In this document: positions 1-5,950 of the stretch, in pieces
Numbering within the stretch: position 1 is the first letter of the stretch
How the letters are laid out: the number at the start of each line of letters is the position of its first letter
NCBI GenBank assembly: GCA_030037405.1
Contig: JASHRK010000111.1
Span: 1 to 6,126 of the forward strand
DNA: 6,126 nt
Direction: 5' to 3'
From: Acidimicrobiales bacterium
GTDB taxonomy: Bacteria; Actinomycetota; Acidimicrobiia; Acidimicrobiales; Bog-793
Notes under the pieces: model-generated
Seen by the model: the letters and a program-made list of their open reading frames with translations, nothing else
Database searches by the model: none
Told to the model about the DNA's origin: nothing
Position numbers and translations under genes: made by a program

Positions 1-1
1 C

Positions 2-373
2 GGGGTAGTCCACCCGGACGGGTACGTGGAGATACGCGACCGTTCGAAGGACGTGATCATCTCCGGGGGGGAGAACATCTCGTCGGTCGAGGTCGAGCAG
101 GTGCTCGCCGCCCACCCGGCGGTGCTGCAGGTAGCGGTCATCGCCGTCCCGGACGAACGCTGGGGTGAGGTTCCCGCCGCCTTCGTAGCTCTCAGGCCGG
201 GCATGTCGCCAGAGCCGGAGGAGCTGATCGACTTCGTTCGCAGCCGCCTCGCCCACTTCAAGGCGCCGCGGCATGTCGTCTTCGGGGACCTGCCGATCAC
301 GGCGACCGGGAAGGTCCAGAAGTTCCTGCTTCGCGAGCACGCCTGGCAGGGCCACGACCGCAAGGTCAACTGA
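2..373 (+). CDS. Acyl-CoA synthetase (AMP-forming), C-terminal part, 5' truncated by window
   Basis: The reading frame is open from base 2, so the true start lies upstream; the GTG at 26 is an internal Val codon. The 123 visible codons are the mobile C-terminal domain of an adenylate-forming enzyme (ANL superfamily), which activates a carboxylic acid with ATP and transfers it to CoA. The hinge motif (DGYVEIRDRSKD) is followed directly by the family signature SGGENISSVEVE. Near the end, TATGKVQK contains the expected catalytic lysine of the A10 motif (Lys codon 311-313). After that come LLRE and a short tail, so the 3' end is intact. The sequence resembles fatty- or aromatic-acid CoA ligases, but the acid-binding pocket is outside the window and the substrate cannot be judged. 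It is convergent with the downstream amidohydrolase gene, 52 bases away. It may supply CoA-thioester formation for the same pathway; this is inference. Confidence 0.93.
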   Translation, partial: GVVHPDGYVEIRDRSKDVIISGGENISSVEVEQVLAAHPAVLQVAVIAVPDERWGEVPAAFVALRPGMSPEPEELIDFVRSRLAHFKAPRHVVFGDLPITATGKVQKFLLREHAWQGHDRKVN

Positions 374-403
374 GAGGCGAGGACCGTCGAGGGTGCAAGC
401 GTG

Positions 404-416
404 GCCGCGCGGCGGC
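404..416. terminator. Short GC hairpin between convergent genes (weak terminator candidate)
   Basis: GCCGC at 404-408 and GCGGC at 412-416 can pair around a 3-base loop, in the 52-base gap between two convergent stop codons. No T-tract follows on either strand, so this is not a canonical intrinsic terminator. Stems of 5 bp are common by chance in GC-rich DNA. The location is the only real support. Confidence 0.2.
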
Positions 417-425
417 TGCCTGAGC

Positions 426-1985
426 CTAAGAGCCGGGGCTCGGTGGCCGCCGGAGGTTGTAGACGTAGGCGGCATCCAATTGCTTCTCGTAAGCCGGACG
501 GTAGAAGTCGACGACGTAGGGCATGACGAGGTTGGCGAGCTCCGACCATCGCTGCTCCGCTCGGCTGAGCACGTAGAGCCGCCGGTCGACCGCCTCGGCG
601 AGCGCTGCTCTCGCGGTTTTCTCGTCGACGTTCGTGAGCTCTCCGTCCTCCATGACGACGTTGCCGTGGATCATCGAGAGGGCGATGTCTGTGGCGTTGG
701 CGCGGTCGAGGAGGACGTCGAGGACTGGTTCCGAGGCGTAGCGCGCAGGCGGGGCGAGGATCCTTTCCTTGGAGACGACGAGGAGGTCGGCGTAATAGCC
801 GGGGGCGAGCTTTCCCACGCGATCCTCGAAACGGACGGCTCGCGCACCGTTCGTCCATGCCGACCTCAGGACCGCTTCGCTCTCGAGTCGTCCCTCGGGG
901 AAGTCGCGCGGCAACCGTTGCAGGTAGCCGGCGAGTCGCAGCTCCTGGAAGAAGTCCTCGTCGTCAGAGAAGGAGATCCCGTCGGTGCCGAAGGCGACCC
1001 TTCCCCCGGCGGCAAGGATGTCTCGTACTCGGCAGATGCCGGTGGAGAGGCGCAGGTTCGAGCCGGGGTTGCAGGAGGCGACGACACCCGAGTCGGAGAA
1101 GATCTCGATGTCCTCGTCGGTTGCCCAGACGAAGTGGGCGAAGGACACGTCGGGACCGAGCACCTCGAGATCGGCGAGACGCCTGACGGCCGTCTTCCCG
1201 TGGCTCTCGAGGTTGAAGAGCATCTCCGAACGGGTCTCGAGCACGTGCGTCGTGTAACCCGTGGCGTACTCGTCGGCCTTCTGGCGGCAGAGCCTGTAAA
1301 GCTCGTCGGAGCAGGCGGGCGTCCAGTCGGGAGCGAGGATCGTGCGGATGCGGCCATGACGGCCGTCCCAGCGTGTCGCGAGGGAGCCGTACGCCGCCAT
1401 CACGTCGTCGACCGGCCAGGCGTACCCCATGGGCGACTCGGCCACCTCCCTCGCAAGCTCAGCGGGGAGAAGCTCGAGAAACCCCTCGTTCGGGGCGTGC
1501 ACGTACTTGTTCCGATCGCGAACCACGAGACCGAGGGCGGTGCGCATGCCGATATCCTCGTAGGCGGCGAGCACTGACTCCGCCCCGAAAAGTGGCATGG
1601 CGCGCTTTCCGTAATAGACGTCGAGCGTTGCCGTTTGACCACCGCGGACGCAGTTGATGAGACCGACAAGAGCAGCCGTACGGAGGTCGTCCTCGTCGAC
1701 GGCGTCCGGACCCGTCATGTACATGTTGGCCTTCTCGAATATGAACTGGATCAGCCCGGGCCCGATGGCCGTCTCCGTGTGGTAGTGGCAGTTGATGAAG
1801 CCCGGCATCACGAGGTGGGACGGAGAGCCGATGACCCGATCGAAGGGGCCAAGGCGCTCGAGCGACTCGCGAGGTCCTACTGCGACGATCTCCGAGCCCT
1901 CCACGACGACGGCGCCGTTCGCCACGAGCATGGTGTCTGCCGAGGTCACAACCGGGTCTCCGACTACCAGGTAGCGCGCCTTCAA
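426..1985 (-). CDS. Metal-dependent amidohydrolase (ATZ/TRZ, guanine/SAH-deaminase-like)
   Basis: This 519-residue enzyme of the amidohydrolase superfamily should hydrolyse C-N bonds (deaminase or amidase) at a mononuclear metal site. The N-terminal beta-sandwich segment leads into PGFINCHYHTET with metal ligands His67 and His69. Further ligands are His247 in TTHVLET, His284 in SFAHF and Asp335 in FGTDG; Glu250 fills the His-x-x-Glu position used in catalysis by deaminases. The family motif around residues 305-316 (CNPGSNLRLSTG) is present, with Cys305 where His is common. The end of the metal domain reads VGKLAPGYYADLLVV (390-404). The protein is longer than the usual 430-480 residues because of an aromatic-rich tail after about residue 455. 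The start is TTG: no other in-frame start lies behind the strong ribosome site at 1993-2000. It lies 79 bases downstream of the Rieske oxygenase gene, probably in one operon. The substrate is unknown. Confidence 0.93.
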   Translation of the reverse strand: MKARYLVVGDPVVTSADTMLVANGAVVVEGSEIVAVGPRESLERLGPFDRVIGSPSHLVMPGFINCHYHTETAIGPGLIQFIFEKANMYMTGPDAVDEDDLRTAALVGLINCVRGGQTATLDVYYGKRAMPLFGAESVLAAYEDIGMRTALGLVVRDRNKYVHAPNEGFLELLPAELAREVAESPMGYAWPVDDVMAAYGSLATRWDGRHGRIRTILAPDWTPACSDELYRLCRQKADEYATGYTTHVLETRSEMLFNLESHGKTAVRRLADLEVLGPDVSFAHFVWATDEDIEIFSDSGVVASCNPGSNLRLSTGICRVRDILAAGGRVAFGTDGISFSDDEDFFQELRLAGYLQRLPRDFPEGRLESEAVLRSAWTNGARAVRFEDRVGKLAPGYYADLLVVSKERILAPPARYASEPVLDVLLDRANATDIALSMIHGNVVMEDGELTNVDEKTARAALAEAVDRRLYVLSRAEQRWSELANLVMPYVVDFYRPAYEKQLDAAYVYNLRRPPSPGS

Positions 1986-1992
1986 GTCATCA

Positions 1993-2000
1993 CCTCTCCT
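1993..2000 (-). promoter_or_regulatory. Strong Shine-Dalgarno site deciding a TTG start
   Basis: On the minus strand AGGAGAGGTGAT precedes the TTG codon at 1985-1983, with 7 bases between the AGGAGAGG core and the start. It is close to the full anti-16S complement. The nearby ATG and GTG are out of frame and meet a stop (ATG ACT TGA), so TTG is the only credible start of the amidohydrolase. Confidence 0.75.
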
Positions 2001-2008
2001 GTATCTCG

Positions 2009-2028
2009 CCGCCGTCTGCGGACGACGG
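2009..2028 (-). other. Intercistronic RNA hairpin, 8-bp stem with CGCA loop
   Basis: In the minus-strand transcript CCGTCGTC (2028-2021) can pair over its full length with GACGGCGG (2016-2009) around a 4-base loop CGCA, with one G-U pair. It ends 8 bases before the ribosome site of the amidohydrolase gene. There is no U-run, so it is unlikely to be a terminator. It could stabilise or mark a processing site in the oxygenase-amidohydrolase message, or modulate access to the ribosome site. The structure is seen; the role is inferred. Confidence 0.4.
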
Positions 2029-2064
2029 GACGAAGCTGGGCAGTGCCCTGTGCGGTCGTCTTGT

Positions 2065-3072
2065 TCAGCTGACGGCCTGGCAGCTCTTCACGAGATCGGC
2101 GAGGAGGCGACGGTAGGCGAGCCCGGCGCGGTCCATCGGGACGTGGGCGTCACCTTTCGTGGCGTCGAGCGAGAGCTCAGGGTCGTCGACCTGAGCGAGG
2201 ATCCACATGTCCTCGTCGAGGATCATCTCGTTGAACTTGATGCTCTGGCGGCGCGTCTCGTCGTCACCCGGCTCGTTGGTGGCGATGAACTGGTAGACGA
2301 CGCTCGTCGTCAAGTCCTCGGGCTGGATCGCCTGGTAGTAGGCGTCGACGCGCCCGTCCGGCAGGTCGACCCGGAGACTCGACATGAACGGAGCCCCGAC
2401 GTGAGACACCTGCGCGGCTGTCTGCTCCTTGTGCCAGCGACCGCCCTCGAGGCCGATCGGGTGCGACATGGAAAGCGTCCAACCGTCCCGCTCTATCTTG
2501 AGGTCGCCCACCTTGGGAAGCTCGGTCTCGAGCCCGAACGTGCCTTTGTGCACGAAGGGGATGTGGGCAACGTCGAGGTTGTTCTCCATCAGCTGGGCTG
2601 CGCCTGTCTTCATCCTCTTCACGCTCAGCCGGTCCACCACGAAAGAGGCGTCGTCCCATTCGGCGAAGGGCAGGACGGGAGCCTGTGGCGGTTCGGGCGC
2701 CAGCCAGAGCAATCCGAAGGCCTCGCACACGCCGGCGGCAGGCCGGAGGTGGAACCGCTCGCCTCCTGGAGGCGGGCCACCGATGGAGGGGATCTCCACG
2801 CATCTCCCCCCGTCGTCGAAGCACCAGCCGTGGTACGCGCACTGCAGCAGGGACGCCGTCTCGCTCTCGCCGGCGATGACAGAGGCGACCGAGAGGCGAG
2901 CTCCGCGGTGCGGGCATCGATCCGGGAATGCGGCGAGCTCGCCGCCGAGGCGGACGACTACCCAAGCACGACCGAGCAGCTCCACCCGAGCGGGCCCGTC
3001 GCCGATCTCGTCCAGCACGCCTACGGGGTGCCACCACGCTGCGAGCTCGGGGCTGACGTTGCTCAGGTGCAT
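2065..3072 (-). CDS. Rieske non-heme iron oxygenase, catalytic subunit (VanA/PaO-like)
   Basis: This 335-residue oxygenase should use O2 and electrons from a separate reductase to hydroxylate, demethylate or dealkylate its substrate in the cytoplasm. The N-terminal Rieske domain ligates a 2Fe-2S cluster through Cys53-Pro-His55 and Cys78-Ala-Tyr-His81. The downstream run GWCFDDGGRCVEIPS is typical of the pheophorbide oxygenase/vanillate demethylase branch. The catalytic domain has the iron site DVAHIPFVH with His170 and His175. Asp167 is in the bridging position to the Rieske cluster, and Asp288 in LDEDMWILAQ is the likely third ligand. The His55-Cys78 interval of 22 residues is longer than the usual 15-17. 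The length suits single-component-alpha demethylases such as VanA or NdmA. The start is ATG, with GAGG (3080-3083) 7 bases upstream. No ferredoxin or reductase gene is in the window. It is the first gene of the minus-strand unit and is followed by an amidohydrolase. The substrate is unknown; an N- or O-methylated or cyclic amide is possible. Confidence 0.94.
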   Translation of the reverse strand: MHLSNVSPELAAWWHPVGVLDEIGDGPARVELLGRAWVVVRLGGELAAFPDRCPHRGARLSVASVIAGESETASLLQCAYHGWCFDDGGRCVEIPSIGGPPPGGERFHLRPAAGVCEAFGLLWLAPEPPQAPVLPFAEWDDASFVVDRLSVKRMKTGAAQLMENNLDVAHIPFVHKGTFGLETELPKVGDLKIERDGWTLSMSHPIGLEGGRWHKEQTAAQVSHVGAPFMSSLRVDLPDGRVDAYYQAIQPEDLTTSVVYQFIATNEPGDDETRRQSIKFNEMILDEDMWILAQVDDPELSLDATKGDAHVPMDRAGLAYRRLLADLVKSCQAVS

Positions 3073-3107
3073 CTGCCTGCCTCGTGTCTGTGCGAGGGAC
3101 CTGTCGC

Positions 3108-3131
3108 TCCCCCGATGATCATCGCAGGGGA
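3108..3131. promoter_or_regulatory. Palindrome in the divergent intergenic region, candidate operator
   Basis: CGATGATCATCG at 3113-3124 is a perfect 12-bp palindrome. The symmetry continues outward as TCCCC (3108-3112) against GGGGA (3127-3131), offset by 2 bases (CA). It lies 35 bases upstream of the oxygenase ATG and just upstream of the + strand TTGACA box. This is a typical position for a transcription factor site controlling both directions. No regulator gene is visible in the window. Confidence 0.45.
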
Positions 3132-3159
3132 CGCTCGGCTGACGGCACTTACGGCCTCC

Positions 3160-3188
3160 TTGACACCTAGAGCCCCGCTAGCTTAACT
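3160..3188 (+). promoter_or_regulatory. Candidate sigma70-type promoter toward the 3233 amidohydrolase
   Basis: A perfect TTGACA (3160-3165) is followed after 17 bases by TTAACT (3183-3188), which matches TATAAT at only three positions. Predicted transcription would begin near 3195 and give a leader of about 38 bases. The -35 box and spacing are good and the -10 is weak. It competes with the AT-rich element downstream as the real promoter. Confidence 0.35.
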
Positions 3189-3207
3189 GAGCACGATCTA
3201 ATGTCTG
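3180..3207 (-). promoter_or_regulatory. Possible promoter toward the Rieske oxygenase
   Basis: On the minus strand CAGACA (3207-3202; four matches to TTGACA) is followed after 16 bases by TAAGCT (3185-3180; fits TANNNT). It would overlap the + strand promoter candidates. The palindrome at 3108-3131 would then fall in the roughly 100-base leader. The evidence is weak and based only on box matches. Confidence 0.2.
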
Positions 3208-3212
3208 ATATC
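3197..3212 (+). promoter_or_regulatory. AT-rich element, copy 1 (shared with 4686-4701)
   Basis: TCTAATGTCTGATATC matches TCTAATATATAATATC at 4686-4701 in 13 of 16 positions. Its end lies 20 bases before a GTG start, against 22 bases for the other copy. In copy 2 the element contains a perfect TATAAT; the aligned hexamer here is TCTGAT (3204-3209), a fair -10 box. It may be a promoter core or a regulator site controlling both + strand units, and because the region is divergent it could affect the oxygenase too. Confidence 0.45.
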
Positions 3213-3232
3213 TGCATTCTATAGGTACCGGC

Positions 3233-4651
3233 GTGTCTGGACCGGCGGCGCCTGGGTTGGCCGAAGTCGACATTCTCCTGGCCGGTGGTTGGGTCCTGAC
3301 CATGAACGAACGGCGCGAGGTCTACCAGGACGGAGCCGTGGCGATCCGGGGCAGCAAGATCGTCGAGGTGGGCCGGCGTCGCGATCTCGTCGAGCGCTAC
3401 CGGGCTCGCCGTGAGCTCGACACGCGCCGCATGGTGGTGACGCCCGGCCTCGTCAACGGCCACCGCCACCTCCTTTGCTGCCCGAAGGGGGCGTTGCCCG
3501 AGGGCCGGGACACCCTGCAGGCACTCCGCGACTTCACCTACCCGTGCTTTGCCACCCTCACCGAGGAGCAGATGCACGCCTACGCCCTCCACGCCACCGC
3601 CGAGATGATCCGATTCGGCACGACGACGTTCGAGGAGCCCGGGTGCAATCACCTGGAAGCCGTCCTCGACGCTCTCGCAGCATCGGGTATGCGCTGCCGG
3701 GTCGGTCCATGGACCTGGGACCAGGACGGCCCGGCAGGGCGGGGCGACCTGCCGGACTGGCTCGTGATGGGCACCGACGCCGCGCTGAAGCGGTTGGCGT
3801 CGGGAGTCGAGACCGTCCGGGCTGTAGGCAACCCTCTCATCAGAGACGCCGTGACCATCGAGGGCGTCGGTACGTGCTCGGACGCTCTCACGCTCGGCGC
3901 CGCCAAGCTGGCAGAGGAGGCGGGCTCCTTGGCGGTGATGCACAAGGCGACGAGCGAGCGCGAGGTGGCGATGGAGCTGGCGCTCTTCGGCGAGCGCCCG
4001 GTTCAGCACATGCACTCGATCGGAGCCTTGAACGACCGAGTGCTCTTGAGCCATATGACGTCGTTGGCGGACTTCGAGGTCGGGCTGGTCGCCGGCGCCG
4101 GTACTCGGATCTCGCAGAACCCGAGCTCGGCTCTGAAGCTGGCGAAGGGCACCACCCAGACTGGCAAGTGGCCCGAGCTCATCGCCGCCGGGGTACCTAT
4201 AGCCCTCGGCACCGACGCCGAGAACGTCTCGAACCACCAGGACATCTGCCGTTCGATGCAACTTGCGGCGCTCCTCCCTCGTGACGCGAGACGCGACCCG
4301 GGTGCGGTCACGGCCGAGCAAGCGGTGGAGATGGCGACGATCGGGGGTGCGAAGGCGCTCGGCGTCGACGACGCGGCGGGCTCGCTCGAAGCGGGCAAGG
4401 ACGCCGATGTCACGTGCTTCGACACCGACAACTTCGACTGGCGACCCCTCCACAACCCTGTCGCCAACCTCGTCTACGGCTCGACCGGGCATTCGGTGCA
4501 CACCGTTCTCGTCGCCGGTGAGGTGTTGCTCGACGCCAAACGGCTCACGCGTGTCGACGAGGGGGCGATCCGCGAGGAGGTCGAGCGTATCGACCGGGAA
4601 GTCTTGGCCTCGATCGGCGTCTGCCCAGAGCCCGCTTGGCCGGTGCTGTGA
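3233..4651 (+). CDS. Metal-dependent amidohydrolase (ATZ/TRZ-like), second paralogue
   Basis: This 472-residue amidohydrolase-superfamily enzyme is the same broad family as the gene at 426-1985 but is clearly diverged from it. The N-terminal part (DILLAGGWVLTMNERREVYQDGAVAI region, residues 13-38) is the usual beta-sandwich lead-in. Metal ligands are His77 and His79 in PGLVNGHRH, His237 in VMHKAT, His274 in LLSHMT and Asp328 in LGTDAEN. At the His-x-x-Glu position it has Thr240, not Glu; Glu242 and Glu244 are nearby. The motif usually written NPxSNxKL reads NPSSALKL. The C-terminal signature AGSLEAGKDADVTCFD (382-397) is intact. The start is GTG at 3233: an in-frame TGA at 3206-3208 blocks extension, and TTG at 3257 is a weaker alternative. 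The ribosome site is poor (AGG at 3223-3225). It is transcribed divergently from the oxygenase and lies 72 bases before the M20 gene. It is probably a C-N hydrolase of the same catabolic route; the substrate is unknown. Confidence 0.92.
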   Translation: MSGPAAPGLAEVDILLAGGWVLTMNERREVYQDGAVAIRGSKIVEVGRRRDLVERYRARRELDTRRMVVTPGLVNGHRHLLCCPKGALPEGRDTLQALRDFTYPCFATLTEEQMHAYALHATAEMIRFGTTTFEEPGCNHLEAVLDALAASGMRCRVGPWTWDQDGPAGRGDLPDWLVMGTDAALKRLASGVETVRAVGNPLIRDAVTIEGVGTCSDALTLGAAKLAEEAGSLAVMHKATSEREVAMELALFGERPVQHMHSIGALNDRVLLSHMTSLADFEVGLVAGAGTRISQNPSSALKLAKGTTQTGKWPELIAAGVPIALGTDAENVSNHQDICRSMQLAALLPRDARRDPGAVTAEQAVEMATIGGAKALGVDDAAGSLEAGKDADVTCFDTDNFDWRPLHNPVANLVYGSTGHSVHTVLVAGEVLLDAKRLTRVDEGAIREEVERIDREVLASIGVCPEPAWPVL

Positions 4652-4671
4652 GCTATTCGCCCCAGGTTCCT

Positions 4672-4683
4672 TCGCCGTGGCGA
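4672..4683. promoter_or_regulatory. Inverted repeat TCGCC-gt-GGCGA upstream of the M20 promoter
   Basis: TCGCC (4672-4676) and GGCGA (4679-4683) form a 5-bp dyad with a 2-base centre. It starts 21 bases after the upstream stop codon, and covers the expected -35 zone of the TATAAT at 4693. It could be an operator or activator site. A terminator is unlikely with a 2-base loop. Confidence 0.3.
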
Positions 4684-4685
4684 TG

Positions 4686-4701
4686 TCTAATATATAATAT
4701 C
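4686..4701 (+). promoter_or_regulatory. Promoter -10 region with perfect TATAAT (AT-rich element, copy 2)
   Basis: TCTAATATATAATATC is an abrupt AT-only island in GC-rich surroundings. TATAAT at 4693-4698 would place transcription start near 4705 and a leader of about 19 bases before GTG at 4724. No good -35 box lies 16-18 bases upstream (best TTCGCC at 4671-4676), which suggests activator dependence. The element is 13/16 identical to 3197-3212. Confidence 0.6.
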
Positions 4702-4723
4702 GTAGTGCGGGCGGAGCATAGAC

Positions 4724-5950
4724 GTGTCATCTGACCAGCTCGACCAGTCTGACCGGCACGACGTAGTCGAGAGGGTGCTGGCAGCGGTCGATACCGCCCG
4801 TGCCGTCGAGCTCGTCCGCGAGGTGTGCAGGATCCCGAGCGTGCTCGGAGAAGAGGGTGAGCTCGCGGCCTTCCTGGCGTCGGTCATGGAGGAGTCGGGA
4901 TTCGAGGGCGTGAAGCTCGAAGCGGTGCTACCGGATCGCCCCAACGCCACCGGCGAGCTCGGGTTCGGTCCCGGACCGCGGGTCGTCTTGAGCGGTCATC
5001 TCGACACGAAACCGGTCTCGCACGGCTGGCACAAGAGCACCCCGTATTCCGGCGATCTCATCGAAGGCTCCGTCTACGGGCACGGCATCATGGACATGAA
5101 GGCGGCCCTCGCCTGCCAGATCGTGGCCATGGAAGCAGTTGCGGCGGCGAATGCCGAGGTCGCCGGAACTCTTGCGATGGCCGCTGTGAGCGACCACATG
5201 GGCGATCAGACGGGCTCTGTCGCCTACTTCGCCCACCACGAGGCGGACCTCTGCGTGCTGGGCGAGCTCACCGACAACGAGGTCTGTCTCGGCCATCGCG
5301 GTCGGTACTACTTCGACGTGACGGTGCGCGGTCGCTCGGCCCATACCTGCCACAAGCGCCGGGCCGTGAACGCCAACGTCCTTGCCGCCTACGCGGTGCT
5401 GGCGCTCGACCGGTCGTGCTACAGGCCCGAGCTCGATCCGGCCACGGCGCAGCTCTTCGGCCCCGAGACCTTCGTGGTGCCCGGCCGCGTCTACGGCGGC
5501 CTCGCCCCCGGCGGGCCTTCGATGATCCCAGACGAGTGCGTCATCCGGGTGGACTGCCGGCCGCAGCCGGGGGTGAGCGTGGACGAGGTGAGGGCCGAGA
5601 TCGATCGCTGCCTTGCGGAAGCCCGGGAACGGGACGCGCGGTTCGAGGCGGAGGTCGAGCTGTCCGACGTGAAGGACGGTTACGTGGCGGAGGCCCGCTC
5701 GCACGTCGTCACGACGATGGTCGAAGCCGTGAGGCGAGTGCGTGGCGGCGATCCGGTGCTCGTCACAGAGGACTGGCTGGCCGACACCGCCAGCTTCGGG
5801 AGAGACGTGCCGACCGTGATCTTCGGCCCGGGCGGCCCACCCGTGTACTGCGCGGACGAGCATCTCTCGGTGGAGGACGTCGAGGAAGCCACGAGGGTCT
5901 ACGCAGCCTTCGCGACCCTCGCTCTCTCCCGTCCTGAGGAGACAGCTTGA
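4724..5950 (+). CDS. M20-family deacylase/peptidase-like protein (ArgE/DapE/ACY1 type)
   Basis: This 408-residue protein of the M20 di-zinc hydrolase family normally cleaves amide bonds of N-acyl amino acids or small peptides. Seen motifs are SGHLDT with His92 and Asp94, and GIMDMK with bridging Asp124. Glu181 in VLGELT and the late His380 in CADEHLSVED are also present. The lid/dimer domain begins near GHRGRYYFDVTVRGRSAH (190-207; His207 conserved). The family's Asp-Glu-Glu motif reads Asp157-His158-Met159 here, so the usual general-base Glu and one zinc-ligand Glu are both replaced. The enzyme may be altered in mechanism or inactive, or may represent a distinct subfamily. The start is GTG with GGAG (4713-4716) 7 bases before it, downstream of a perfect TATAAT. 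Its stop overlaps the start of the mutase-like gene, so the two are translationally coupled. The length is normal for M20. The substrate is unknown; a product of the neighbouring amidohydrolases is plausible. Confidence 0.9.
   Translation: MSSDQLDQSDRHDVVERVLAAVDTARAVELVREVCRIPSVLGEEGELAAFLASVMEESGFEGVKLEAVLPDRPNATGELGFGPGPRVVLSGHLDTKPVSHGWHKSTPYSGDLIEGSVYGHGIMDMKAALACQIVAMEAVAAANAEVAGTLAMAAVSDHMGDQTGSVAYFAHHEADLCVLGELTDNEVCLGHRGRYYFDVTVRGRSAHTCHKRRAVNANVLAAYAVLALDRSCYRPELDPATAQLFGPETFVVPGRVYGGLAPGGPSMIPDECVIRVDCRPQPGVSVDEVRAEIDRCLAEARERDARFEAEVELSDVKDGYVAEARSHVVTTMVEAVRRVRGGDPVLVTEDWLADTASFGRDVPTVIFGPGGPPVYCADEHLSVEDVEEATRVYAAFATLALSRPEETA
5936..5949 (+). promoter_or_regulatory. Ribosome site and stop-start overlap for the mutase-like gene
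   Basis: GAGGAG (5936-5941) sits 5 bases before TTG at 5947-5949, and this TTG shares two bases with the M20 stop TGA (5948-5950). The arrangement supports TTG as the start and translational coupling. GTG at 5962 is the in-frame alternative but has no comparable ribosome site. Confidence 0.6.

Noticed and set aside
26..28. GTG at 26 as the start of a 115-residue protein
   Set aside because: The frame is open upstream to base 2 and encodes the family-typical VVHPDGY lead-in, so this is an internal Val of a truncated acyl-CoA synthetase gene.
273..1577. Long open frame of 434 codons on the + strand across the first amidohydrolase
   Set aside because: It is antisense to a gene with complete catalytic motifs, and its translation is Val/Gly/Glu/Arg-rich without any family signature: a GC-bias shadow.
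2050..3186. Open frame of 378 codons on the + strand opposite the Rieske oxygenase
   Set aside because: It mirrors the codon bias of the oxygenase gene, shows no recognisable motif, and would run through the divergent promoter region.
3201..3217. ATG...GATATC...CAT as a second palindromic operator
   Set aside because: Only the 6-bp centre GATATC is symmetrical; the outer arms are offset and short, so it is better explained as part of the shared AT-rich element.
3167..4501. Open frame of 444 codons on the - strand opposite the second amidohydrolase
   Set aside because: Antisense shadow rich in Arg/Val/His; the sense gene has all the family motifs.
4651..4723. Intrinsic terminator after the second amidohydrolase
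   Set aside because: The only dyad (4672-4683) has a 2-base loop and a 5-bp stem, and the AT run after it is a TATAAT-bearing promoter rather than a T-tract.
4928..5863. Open frame of 311 codons on the - strand opposite the M20 gene
   Set aside because: Antisense shadow with no domain signature, while the sense frame carries the ordered M20 motifs.
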